Source: Plutella xylostella
Taxonomy: Eukaryota; Arthropoda; Insecta; Lepidoptera; Plutellidae
Direction: 5' to 3'
Length of the DNA stretch: 64,000 nt
Assembly: GCF_932276165.1 (NCBI RefSeq)
Contig: NC_064002.1
Location: 7,626,001-7,690,000 of the forward strand
Shown piece after piece: positions 10,701 through 19,765 of this stretch. Numbering within the stretch: the first letter of the stretch is position 1; each line of letters opens with the position of its first letter. Made by a program: the position numbers and the translations under genes. The notes beneath the pieces are model-generated. The model saw only the letters and a program-made list of their open reading frames with translations, did no database searches and was not told the origin of the DNA.

Positions 10701-11931
10701 TTAATTTATCACTGATTCCCTTAAGCGTACAATGGACGGGTTTTTCGGAGCAAGAAAAGTATTTCAGTACGTCTTCCGAGATCAAAGAAATGTTTAGAGC
10801 CCCACTATCAATGAGTACGTCGATTGGAATGCCTTGGACTACAGCTGACGTTATGTCGTTATTTCCTGAAGCTACCTGGCGTTCCCTACATAGGTTGACA
10901 TTCCGTTGGTTGCGTGACTCCGAACGGTTTTTGGCGAAACAGTTGTCTTCAGTATGACCCAGCTTTTTACAAAATGTACAGGAAGGAGGACCAGTGTTTG
11001 TACGCGAGGTTGTATTGGGAGGCGCTTTATTCGCAGATGGGGTGAACTTCCTAGGTTTTTTGTCGCAATTATAACCCTTATGACCCAGCAGACCGCATCG
11101 AAAACATTTAGTCGTCGAGTTATTCGATAATCCTCGTTTTAAATGTTGTTGATTACGATTTGTGTTCACATTGTGCTGTGGTTTCACGTAAGTTGACAAA
11201 AACGACACTATGGAATCGGGCATTAAATTAGCATTCGAGGCGGCTGCTTTTATTTGGGGGTCCATTATGCCCCGGATAATAATTTGAACCATTAGTTCAT
11301 CACTAAGCCCCTTCACGATCCGTAACCGCAACAATGAACGCCTAGCATATTCGGCGTACGTTCGATACCCATCTGACGTGGTACACATGACATCCCAGAG
11401 TATATTTGCTAAATCTAATCTTTGCGGACAAAGTGATTTGAATTCCACCTTAAAGTTAGTCCAAGACCTGTCACTCGACACCCACTCATCTAACCAAGGC
11501 TTTGCATCCCCTTTTAAACAAGGCGCAACGCGGGATAAACACTCACTATCATTCCAATTGTTAGCTGCCTTCGCGCGGTCTACCTCCGCGAACCACACGT
11601 CGATATTGTGGATAGAAGGATCAAAGTTGGACACGTAATAGCTCTGAGTTCTTAGTGGCTGTAAAGCGGACAAAGCGGTAGCAATGGCCTGCGCAGACGC
11701 GGACGTAGAAGGATCCGTTTCATTTATCGAATGGTTTGGAGTAGCACGCGCACTAGTTTCTTCGAGGTTATTAAGTCGTGAAAGAATGGACTCTAAAGTT
11801 TGTTTTGTCGAGTTATCTCCACCCTGAGATCGAGGTATGGATGGAGTTCGGGACCTATGCCTATGCCTACGATGGCTTCGGGTCTTGCTTCGCGATTTGT
11901 GGCGTGATCTGCTGCGCGAGCGTCGAGGCAT
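7780..11931 (-). CDS. Gypsy gag-pol polyprotein, uninterrupted frame
   Basis: 1383 residues, starting at an ATG 76 bases inside the 5' LTR. Residues 1-36 are Arg/Ser-rich. A capsid-type Gag region spans about 95-250. Two CCHC zinc knuckles follow at 276-289 and 318-331. The protease motif is LIDSGA at 373-378. The RT region is about 530-740, with the catalytic YVDD at 687-690. RNase H lies near 830-950 (HTDASSAGYGA). Integrase has an HHCC zinc region (H1032, H1037, C1067, C1070) and a D1100, D1158, E1194 triad, with exactly 35 residues between the last two. No stop or frameshift interrupts these domains, so the element may be autonomous. The product is a reverse-transcribing, integrating polyprotein; its clade within gypsy is not assigned. 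Confidence 0.95.
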   Translation of the reverse strand: MPRRSRSRSRHKSRSKTRSHRRHRHRSRTPSIPRSQGGDNSTKQTLESILSRLNNLEETSARATPNHSINETDPSTSASAQAIATALSALQPLRTQSYYVSNFDPSIHNIDVWFAEVDRAKAANNWNDSECLSRVAPCLKGDAKPWLDEWVSSDRSWTNFKVEFKSLCPQRLDLANILWDVMCTTSDGYRTYAEYARRSLLRLRIVKGLSDELMVQIIIRGIMDPQIKAAASNANLMPDSIVSFLSTYVKPQHNVNTNRNQQHLKRGLSNNSTTKCFRCGLLGHKGYNCDKKPRKFTPSANKAPPNTTSRTNTGPPSCTFCKKLGHTEDNCFAKNRSESRNQRNVNLCRERQVASGNNDITSAVVQGIPIDVLIDSGALNISLISEDVLKYFSCSEKPVHCTLKGISDKLITATRSVTLNIEFKDITIEADLVVVPASCMSTPIVIGTDVLNRDGIVYVRTKHDQFLTRSTESPVKVNAVHAEKRREINTPLLESDLDALKAVIDEYKVFFISGTATTTVKTGSMSIKLTSDTPVVYHPYKLSYHEKLKVREIVCDLKEKGIIRESQSQYASPILLVKKKDGTDRMCVDYRALNRITVKDRYPLPLIDDHIDRLGNFELFTGLDMATGFLQIPMEEESISKTAFVTPEGHFEYLKMPYGLSNSPIVYQRIINNTLRKFIDSGNVLVYVDDVLIMSMTVAEGLELLRDVLKTLTEAGFSINLSKCFFLTKEIEYLGRVVSRGQVRPSPRKVEALVNSPVPQNVKQVRQFLGLAGYFRRYIKDYSSKTACIARLTKKGVKFDWGPEQEKVRQELITCLTSEPILAIFDRTLATELHTDASSAGYGAVLIQVDKEGKKRVVAYFSKVTQGAESRYHSYELETLAVVKALQNFRHYLVGIPFKIITDCNALKSTERKKDLLPRVARWWIYLQDFDFTIEYRKGTMMPHADYLSRNPPTTNQVHNIEKPRNWAQIAQSADEETIGLIEKLRDGNLDPRQYVCQNDILYYRYTPVGEDARLLCYIPKGHRLSLLRIFHDEHEHIGVEKTIDLILKHFWFPGLRQFVTKYVSHCLTCISRKRVPRAPHQPLTSWDKPDSPFNTVHADVLGPLPQSNGYKFVFVLVDAFTKFCLLYAMYKQDVTELKRVFNDVISLFGVPKLLITDRGRMFESSQFVTVITELGCDIHYITPEMHQSNGQAERYIRTVLNMIRIETSQNNSTWSNVLWKLQLVFNITKQKTTQVSPLNLLIGSEGTTPVIRSLVRDVAVERSQPNREALREMCRTRANELLKRNQERQDAYVNRDRRPPRVYKINDLVFVIKFSQSTGKLDPGMRGPYKVTKVLPSDRYELKLLSGGYGKTTQAAAEYMVPWRGEWCPDTCAAFFASEYEQ

Positions 11932-12007
11932 GATTGAATGGCTTTTTGTTGCTTTGAATTAACCTCAAAATCAACACGTGGAGCGTGAATTGTTATCCCA
12001 CATCTGA

Positions 12008-12355
12008 TATTAGAATCAGAAGTGAAACAGCAATAAAACAAATTACAATTTATTGAAAAACAAAACCTTAGATCTATTTCCTAATAATTAAGTTAATCAC
12101 ACAATCAAAAAGCCATTCGTATATACACAAATTAAGCACAGCAATATTATTCACACAGTAAGATATGAAAATAAAAGCAAGTAAAATAAAAAATAACGAT
12201 ACCGAACCGCTGCCAACCCGTTATGCACTCCAAGAGTACCGCACGCACCGAGAGCCGCCGAAAAGTAAGCCCGAGCGTCTGGCGCGGGGCGTTTATATAG
12301 GCGAGCGCGTAAAGGGTGGACAGCGTTAACAAAAATCCTACTCCCTACACTTATA
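12008..12355 (-). repeat. 5' LTR of the gypsy element
   Basis: 348 bp. Read on the minus strand, a TATATAAAC TATA box (plus-strand GTTTATATA near 12291-12299) lies only about 60 bases from the LTR start, so U3 is very short. An AATAAA (plus TTTATT near 12050) can serve as the polyadenylation signal. I could not identify a convincing tRNA primer-binding site just inside this LTR. Confidence 0.9.
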
Positions 12356-12394
12356 ATATTATAAATTAACTCAGTAGCCAGTTCGAACTACGGC

Positions 12395-12660
12395 AATAAA
12401 ATTCTATGTCTTATTATATGAGTATGGTACCTTATGATTGCAGCCCCTTATTACTTCCAAAGTTACCCAATAACGTTAGAAAATAGTATAACTCACAGTT
12501 ATTCACTGCTACCGACTAGCGACTCAATAAGTAGTTCATACCTACATTCTACACGTCCATAAACAATGCTCATAACTTTTTAAACTTATGTACTGATTGA
12601 ATACTACAACTTAAACTAGCTAGGTACAGTCAACGAAACAGACCACTAAAAATTTAATGG
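12395..12660. repeat. Local duplication, intact copy
   Basis: About 265 bp containing GATTGCAGCCCCTTATTAC, TAAGTAGTTCATACCTACAT and GTACAGTCAACGAAACAGAC in that order. The same ordered blocks occur in the adjacent stretch 12705-14125, so this is a local direct duplication. Confidence 0.7.
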
Positions 12661-12704
12661 ATAGTCTTGGGAGATGTAAAAAGTGACTCCAACTATAGTA
12701 ATAT

Positions 12705-14125
12705 CTACAAATTCTATGATTTATTATATTGGAATGGTACCTTTATATGATTGCAGCCCCTTATTACCCGACTGAAAATAATATAACTCACAGTCATCCA
12801 CAGCTACCGACTCAATAAGTAGTTCATACCTACATTGTTAGCGCTCAGACAGCCGTAATGCATGCACATGCTCGGGGCAGGTTCCTCTATGCATTTGATT
12901 GCTCAGCTGCCATTAAAGACGATTCTGGTAGTTGCTAGGTGAAGTGTTCGACTCGCAAGTTGCAGCAAGTTGCGAGGGCCCTTGTCTCCAAGCAGTTGTT
13001 ATCGTGAAGACAGTTCAGAAAGTGCGCTGCGCTTTCTAAGGCCGTAAGTCAGGAGAGGTGTGTGTTTAGCTGGAGGGCTCGCGTCGTCACGAGTGGTTGT
13101 GCAGTCTCCATGAGTTGCGCTGTCTGTGGATTGGTTTGGCTTTTGTTATGTCTGTTTGTCACTTGTTTCTTCGGACGTGTCGTTTTTGTGGAATTATTAT
13201 ATCCACAATGTTTTTTTTTTGTTTCGTCTTTTTGATTTCAAGTAAAAAAACGAGTTTCTATATTTTTGGCGCAAGTCGCTAGACATCTTGAGTACTTACA
13301 CAATTTTGAGGAATATAACAATAATATATCAAAATTCCCCGAGTCCCTTTAGTTAAATTTTGATAGGTTTGAAGGGATCTGTATTATGTTTTTTTATTTA
13401 TGTAGTAGAAGTCGAGTATAAGTATCGGTTTGTATATATAGGTAAGTATTGAAATTCTAGCTCTTGTATATTCTTATGTAAATATCAAATGAAATAAAAA
13501 CGATAGAATGACCCCGCCAATAAGCGTCTACGTTTTTAACATACGAACTGATTTTGTTGAAATGGATTAAGATCACTTTTATTTTAAATACAAACTCTAC
13601 ACGTCCTGTCCATAAATAATACAAACAACTTTTTACCACCAACACCTGACTTTCCTATTTACAGCAAAAAATTTACTCGTCACTTTTTACCCCCTAGAAA
13701 GAGGTTTACTCGCGAGCAATAAAAAAGTTCACGTGACATTTTGGTCGGCATTTTGTCGGTCGAACTTTTTCATTGCTCACTACTGTATTACTGCTCATTT
13801 CTTTTCATGCTCACTAATTTACATATCTTTTTATTTCATACAAAATACCTAAATAACACGTAATCGTATGATTAGTTAGGCATTATTATTATTGATAATA
13901 TACTTACCTGCATTCATATTATAATTCAACTTAGTTATAAACTTCTCGTCTCAAAGCTAGTGTATATCAGCTAAGTCACAGAATGTTTAACTACTTATGT
14001 ACTGATTGAATACCAACTTGCATACATACATACATCTTCGTTATCTAAAGCTAACATGCACTAGTGCCACAACTTAAACTAGCTACATAGGTACAGTCAA
14101 CGAAACAGACCACTACAATATTAAA
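12705..14125. repeat. Local duplication, copy expanded by insertions
   Basis: The blocks of 12395-12660 recur in the same order at 12710-12837, about 13594-13625 and about 13990-14125. Intervening DNA of roughly 755 and 365 bp is absent from the first copy. The first insertion (about 12838-13590) begins TGTTAGCGCTCAGAC and is GC-rich at its left end. Its nature is unknown; a solo LTR or LINE fragment is possible. The second includes the short MITE at 13709-13784. Confidence 0.6.
13709..13784. mobile_element. Short MITE, CACTCACGGGCAATGAAA family
   Basis: A 76-bp element with inverted ends (CTCGCGAGCAATAAAAAAGT and its inverted counterpart ending ATTGCTCAC) and TA at the left edge. It is a diverged and internally deleted relative of the elements at 33209-33465 and 36501-36731. 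Confidence 0.55.
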
Positions 14126-16976
14126 TGCGTAGTAGTTATCTACATGCTGCCAACTGTAGGATGTTCTCTGAAGGCCCATTTGGCCCAATATTTACCTTTT
14201 TGATTAATTGGCTATCTATAAATTCTTGTTACAGCATTGCTCATCAATAACTTTTTCCAGAAAAACTATACCTATTGTATTTTTAATTTTTTTCATGGAA
14301 GCTTGATTAAGTATAGCAATGTTTTTACAATGATTTTTTATCGTTTCCAACGATCTAAAAGCAGATATTACTGTCGAAATCTAGCAAGTGATAGGTGATC
14401 GTGTCGAGAGACATATAATGAGTAAAATGTATTTGCTTCTATCTACTAAAATACCTACTTGCAAAATATCTGTTCAAAATAAAAGTTTCACAAAATTAAT
14501 TAAAAAAACCTCAGTAAGTGTGTGTATTCCCATGTATCCCTCTCGCTATCTCTTTCATTTTACGGCACAGGAGCAAAGCAGAACAGACTGTCTTTACCTT
14601 GCCGGTGCAACATCGAACTGCCATGGCCGGCGATCGGCGACTTGCAACAGTTTCGATAAGCTATGGCCGCAAGTAGCCACAGTTACGAAATTAACATTGC
14701 CAGCTTGAGCGGTACTTGTAGTTCAGAGATTCGTTGGAGCACAACACTGAATTTGAATTTGGAACGGCTGTTATTGAGTCACGTCCAGCCTCGGTCATAG
14801 ACAATGGCCGCGCTTTGATTCGCTGCCGCTGGCTGGCCGGAAACAAAAGATCTGACCAGATGGAACAGGAGATATATCGCATCTTTGAAGACATGTGGAG
14901 TGAGAGTATACGCTACGTAAACGTTATTTTGAAGTGAGCTTTTCATGGTGAGGTATGCAACTAGGCAGGCGCATGACAATTCTCATAACATGATAATCAC
15001 GACAGTATTTTCTTGTTTCACACATTTTATAAATACATTTTCCGAGTATTTTCCTGTTTGAATTTATACACACCTATCTATGTGGATTATGAGTTGCGCT
15101 GCCGCGCTGGCTCTTATTTGAATTCAGTAAATAAACAGGTATTTCACGAAAGCATACTCATGTCAGTTTTAAAGCAAGATTAGCGAATCGTTAATTATAA
15201 AGTTCGTAGCAACATTCATCTACTAAAGTTTGTTCCCGTTGATGTAGATCTTTAATTGAAATTAAAGTTGATTCTCTCGCTGGAAGATTAACTTTCCGTG
15301 TGAAAACAAGGGCTCTCCCGTCCAAGGTGCGGTAGCTAGTCAAATAAGTTAGTTACTTTTAGCTTCTGCTTGCAAGATTCCGGGTATTTCGTCGTTAAAA
15401 GTAGTCTGACTCTGTCCATTAGTCTCCGCAGAAAAACATACTATATACCTACATTTCATAACATGGAATAATGGGTTGCTACATTTATAATTAAATACCT
15501 ACGTATCGTATAATTGATGTTGTTTGTTAAATGGTTAAAATAACTTTTTCGTCAGTATCTCGTCGCACAATTACAACATCATCATAAAATATTGTAGGCT
15601 TAAACAAAGGGAAAATTAAAACGGAAAGTTTTGAATAATTATGGAACTCGTTAACAACTTTGATTACTTTTCCAGCGTTGAGACTGATTGACAACCGACT
15701 CGATACGCAATGATCTACAGTTCACACTCGAAGGGTATCCGAACAATCACCTTCTGTACATCGGCATTGGTATGAAAAGTTTACTTTGCTTTATAAAGCG
15801 TATACTTACTTAAGACAGGCGTTCTATTGAAAGAAGCACGCTGAAGCTAGAGATCATTACGTAGAGAAATTTTACAATGGATTATTAATTAATATGCAAA
15901 GGTGATTCCTTATTAATTCATCGTATACCTATTCATCGCTTAATCTCATCAATATGAAACAAAAAGAAGTATGTATTCATTTTGATCTATGCGATGATGT
16001 TTTTTACAGAACCACATCAGGAATCATTTTAAAAATTAAAACATATTTTAGTAGTTCTATAATATTATTCTGATTTTACCCTAATTTGGCTTACCTAATT
16101 TGACAGTAAAATTACTTGCGTGGGATTAGGTGATGGTGCTGATTATAAAGCATTCGTATTTTGAACAACAATGGTAGTCAATTGTTTTTGCGTCACTTTC
16201 CCCAGCTGAATACAGTTTCTGAAGCGAAGACAGTTTTTGCATAAAGTGTCTTTGCTGCGGTCTCCGGGGCGCCGTCGATCCGATTTGTTGGAAACTTCAC
16301 TTCAACAAAATTTTACTACATTTTGCACCAACTTATGGTTACTTGTAGTAATAATTAATAGTTAGTCAGTATTGAATATTTCTAGGTCAGTTTCAACTAA
16401 CAAAGAATAACGCTGTATGAGACCATTTCTCAATCTATATCTCATTGAAACACTCACAAGTAATGTACAATACTAATACGTATCATTCGATATCTTCACC
16501 CCATGATCAAGAAACATAATCATATGAGACTTTTTTATTACTTACCTCTACTTTCAGAAGAAAAAATCTCATATCCTTATCTCTAGCCCATAACGACTAC
16601 CCGAGCTAAGAGTACTGTAGATTGTGTAAACAACTAAACATTCCCATCGAAGCATACTAAAAAACAATGGGTGAAATCATCATTAGGGCCCGCTGTAGCG
16701 GAGGGTGGAATGTGACAATAACAGTCGACTAGCACTTGTGAGTTCAACTGCCCCTGCAGCATGAGTTTTATAAACGTGTAGTGATAATACAATGCGTTCC
16801 GCGATAGTCGGCTACGTTCCTTATCTCGGGCAGGCCCAGTCGGAGCGCTCTTAACGTGGGCCTTTCCTATCTGACATTGAATTTTAATTTATACCTTTTC
16901 GTGTTTTTATTTTACTTTATTTATTCAATACAATGAACATAAGTACAATAAGTAACACAATAAAATATATTGTGTA
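14126..16976. other. Gene-poor region, one unrecognised 67-codon frame
   Basis: Mostly AT-rich non-coding DNA. Around 14560-14900 the GC content rises and a plus-strand frame at 14734-14937 encodes a 67-residue polar peptide (contains GTAVIESRP and CRWLAGNKRS). I do not recognise it. It could be an exon of an unknown gene, a transposon remnant or chance. Nothing else is supported. Confidence 0.35.
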
Positions 16977-17354
16977 CTAGCTGTTGCCCGCGAGCTTCGC
17001 TTCGCCTTAAAATTATTTTGCCGTGGACTACTCCCGAACTACCTACCCAATAACATGCCATGGTGGTATTAAATTAGATGAAAGTTGACAAATAAGTACG
17101 AAGATACTTGACTAAAAATGATTTTCATGACTTCATTGAGCAAAGACTTGTATAGCAATGGCAGAATAGTAATTTATAAATGTTTAATTTCAAGCATCTA
17201 ACTTATGCAGTTTTGGTTTTTTTCATACTACTTATTTTTTTTCACTTTAACTCCCATTTTTCAAAACAGAACCATAACTTTACTAAGGTGTGCAGACATG
17301 TTAGATTGAAAACATCTAGGTATCTTGCAATATCCTATTGTAACTAAGCTTTAC

Positions 17355-17515
17355 GGCTGTTTTAACAGCATGTAGATTTCATCACGCACGTGGGATAGCA
17401 CGCCATTTTCCCGCATCTCGTGTGCATATTCCACGCGTCACAATGAATACTTGTATGAACGCGTGCGGGGAAATCCCGCGTGCGTGATCAAATCCGCATG
17501 CTGTTAAAAACAGCC
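17355..17515. mobile_element. MITE with GGCTGTTTTAACAGCATG ends
   Basis: 161 bp. The inverted arms run about 40 bases, from GGCTGTTTTAACAGCATG to the ATCACGCACG block, and are mirrored at the right end. The centre carries a second imperfect palindrome. TTAC precedes and TAAG follows; the duplication is not clear. Confidence 0.7.
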
Positions 17516-18181
17516 TAAGTTAATGCCGAATTTCAACCGCTAACTCCGGTTTTTGTGGGAAAATACGGTACCTAAGCTACGTCCCTTCCTAATTTCAAGT
17601 GCCTACGCTACGTTTAGCCTGTGCGTGTCAGTCATGGGAATTCCGTATAGAAAATCTCTGCATATTTTCCTAAAACACCAACGTAATAAGTTTCATGGTT
17701 TTTTCTTCAAAAATGACGCATAAGAACCAAACGACAATGAATTAAACGTATTGTAAAGTACAGTCCTTTATTGGGTTGTTTTCGAGGACCTTAATAACTT
17801 ACTGCAAATACATACAAACTATAAGTACATTAGCTAAAATCAAACCATACCGCGATCTATATCCGATCCGACAACGCCATCTAGGAGCGGACATAGCTAC
17901 TATATAAATTAAACTTCTAAAACTCAACACCCATAAAACTTTCAACCCCTATATTACACCCCCACACTGGGTTTTTTTATATGCTAATTATTATTTTTTT
18001 GTGATTATGTAGTGCCTAAATACAAAATATAATGTTTTTATCTTCAAAAATGACGAACTTCATACAAAATATGAACACCTATTTCATCCACTCACAGATC
18101 GAAGTTTCAAAAACGCTAGAACAAAATGTTTAATTATTGTTCATCAAGTGCTTAAATATAAAGTTTATTTAAAAAATGATC

Positions 18182-18257
18182 TACCCCGGCCGGGAATCGA
18201 ACCCGGGACCTTCGGCATAGCAGTCAGGGTCACTAACCACTACGCCAGTCAGCCGTA
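18182..18257 (-). mobile_element. SINE tRNA-like head fragment
   Basis: On the minus strand it has a box A-like GGCGTAGTGGTTAGTG and a box B-like GGTTCGATTCC, followed by CCGGCCGGGG. The same head appears at the start of the SINE at 63640-63872. It lacks a proper acceptor stem, so it is a SINE head and not a tRNA gene. Confidence 0.75.
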
Positions 18258-18465
18258 GTATTTTTATCTTTTAAAATTAAGTATTCGCATACAACTTTTA
18301 ACCCCCCCTTTTAACCCCTTACAACCTCCGTTTCGCAATAAAAAGTAGCCTATGTTCTTTCTCAGGGTCTAGACCATATGTATACCAAATTTCATTCAAA
18401 TCCGTTCAGTAGTTTTGGCGTGAAAGAGTAACAGACAGACAGACAGACAGACAGTTCCGGATATA

Positions 18466-18556
18466 AACAACAGATGGCACTAAAAGCGCAATACAGAGAG
18501 CTTGTATGGAACCGAGGCGAATTAATATGAAGATCCTACATCGCGGTATTAAAGTT
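18466..18556 (+). repeat. Diverged TRIM-LTR-like fragment
   Basis: About 90 bases matching the LTR of the element at 21659-22667. Shared pieces are ACAGATGGC, GCAATACAGAGA, GTATGGAAC and ATCCTACATCGCG, in the same order and spacing. It sits between the GACA run and the TTTCGCATTTATAATA end of the retroposon-like repeat. Confidence 0.65.
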
Positions 18557-19034
18557 TTTCAGTTGTCTGAAATAAATACAAAACCTAATGTGTTAAATCT
18601 ATTCTATAGTAGGAGAGTCAGACAGTGACTTTCGCATTTATAATATTAGTTAGGATTTGTTTCGCAGTGAAAGAGTTTCTAAGTAGTTAGGAGTAAGGAA
18701 TAAAAAGTAGGCTATTTCAATCAGGGATAATTAAGCATTATAATACATAAACATATTATTATAAACACATACAAACCCACAGTTATTACAGTTTCACTAT
18801 CATATCATAAATAACTCAAAAGTTTATACCTATATGTTGTTAGCATTAAAAAAACTTTGTACTCATTTAAGTACTGATTCTGATAAATTGATTTATCAAT
18901 AAATCTTTTTCCGTAAATCCGGCACTTTCAACTACGAGTACATGACGGATAACATTCCGCACTCGATCATTTCAGTTTAAAAATAACTCCATACTATGAA
19001 GTACACTAGTGAAATATCCGCTCTAATGCAACTA

Positions 19035-19229
19035 CAATCACGGGCAATGAAAAAGCTCCAATGACAATAGCACCAGACTACTTCATCATCGGAATATATC
19101 AGGATATAACCAACGCATCGCATCAGAATATAACCAACTAAAAACGTAAATATTTTGATCAAATTTTAGTAATTTGGTGTCGACATTTAGTAGGTGGAAC
19201 ACAAGTTGAAAAATCAATGCATATGAGTG
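19035..19229. mobile_element. MITE, CACTCACGGGCAATGAAA family
   Basis: 195 bp between TA dinucleotides. The left end CAATCACGGGCAATGAAAAA matches the family. The right end is more diverged (GGTGGAACACAAG and terminal GAGTG). Confidence 0.65.
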
Positions 19230-19241
19230 TAGGTAGGTATA

Positions 19242-19452
19242 CAGGGTGTTTTAAAAAGGGTATACTAAGCCAAAACCCATATGTGCAGCATGGTAGGTAG
19301 TTATTTTCCGTAGTAAAAAAGTCACGTGACCAACTAAGTTACTATGTTTATTTTTTTCACGAATTTTGAAATTCTGATTTCAGTTTCGGGCTTAGATATA
19401 ATTTGCTGCACTTGCTGGTTTCGGCTTAGTATACCCTTTTTGCAACACCCTG
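19242..19452. mobile_element. MITE, CAGGGTGTT family with TA duplication
   Basis: 211 bp. The left end CAGGGTGTTTTAAAAAGGGT and the inverted right end ending AACACCCTG match the element at 1932-2200. TA flanks both sides (19240-19241 and 19453-19454). Non-coding. Confidence 0.8.
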
Positions 19453-19585
19453 TATAATATAGGAATGCACCGCCGACGGCGGAGGTTCAACGTTGAATGT
19501 AAAAGGTTATTGGGCGCTCCGAACATTGATATTGAACAGAAACGTTGATATTCGCGGTAAGGGAGTCTTTGTGGTCGCGGCGGCG

Positions 19586-19765
19586 TTCAGACCCCTTAGC
19601 ATGAATTTTCATCGTGAACGTGACGTGAAATTACTCGATGAATTTTGTAGGGAAATTTTAGTTCTGCTACCGACCGTCAGGGGCGCTGTTCATATATTCA
19701 TACAAAATTACTCGATGTACTCTACTTCATGTTCACGATGAAAATTCATGCTAAGGGGTCTGAAA
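19586..19765. mobile_element. MITE with TTCAGACCCCTTAGCATG ends
   Basis: 180 bp with inverted arms of about 42 bases: TTCAGACCCCTTAGCATGAA continuing to CATCGTGAAC, mirrored at the right end to GGGGTCTGAA. The interior has a shorter palindrome (AATTACTCGATG). A target duplication is not obvious. Confidence 0.75.

Larger units (their letters stand above)
6769..12355 (-). mobile_element. Complete Ty3/gypsy LTR retrotransposon
   Basis: A 5587-bp element in minus orientation. Two 348-bp LTRs (6769-7116 and 12008-12355) flank one long gag-pol frame. ATAT lies directly outside both ends (6765-6768 and 12356-12359), a 4-bp target duplication. By eye the LTRs differ at two positions, so the insertion is recent. 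The protein order is Gag, zinc knuckles, protease, RT, RNase H, integrase, which is the gypsy order. No envelope gene is present. A 42-bp tandem repeat lies between the stop codon and the 3' LTR. Confidence 0.95.
16977..18655 (+). mobile_element. Long copy of the CCCGCGAGCTTCGCTTCGCC retroposon-like repeat
   Basis: It starts ACTAGCTGTTGCCCGCGAGC and ends with TTTCGCATTTATAATATTAG. The same ends and the TTTCATTCAAATCCGTTCAG block occur in the roughly 200-bp copies at 37088, 46187 and 49506. Here about 1.3 kb of extra internal DNA lies between the left end and the conserved right half. It includes a MITE (17355-17515), a SINE head (18182-18257) and a TRIM-LTR-like piece (18466-18556). A GACA microsatellite lies at 18433-18455. 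Short copies of this type are widespread in insect genomes; the exact class is uncertain. Confidence 0.65.

Noticed and set aside
14734..14937. A real exon encoding the 67-residue peptide
   Set aside because: The local GC rise is suggestive, but no splice sites, family or partner exons could be found. It is kept only as a remark in the region entry.
18182..18257. tRNA gene
   Set aside because: Box A and box B are present, but the acceptor stem is not formed and the same head is joined to a SINE body at 63640-63872.
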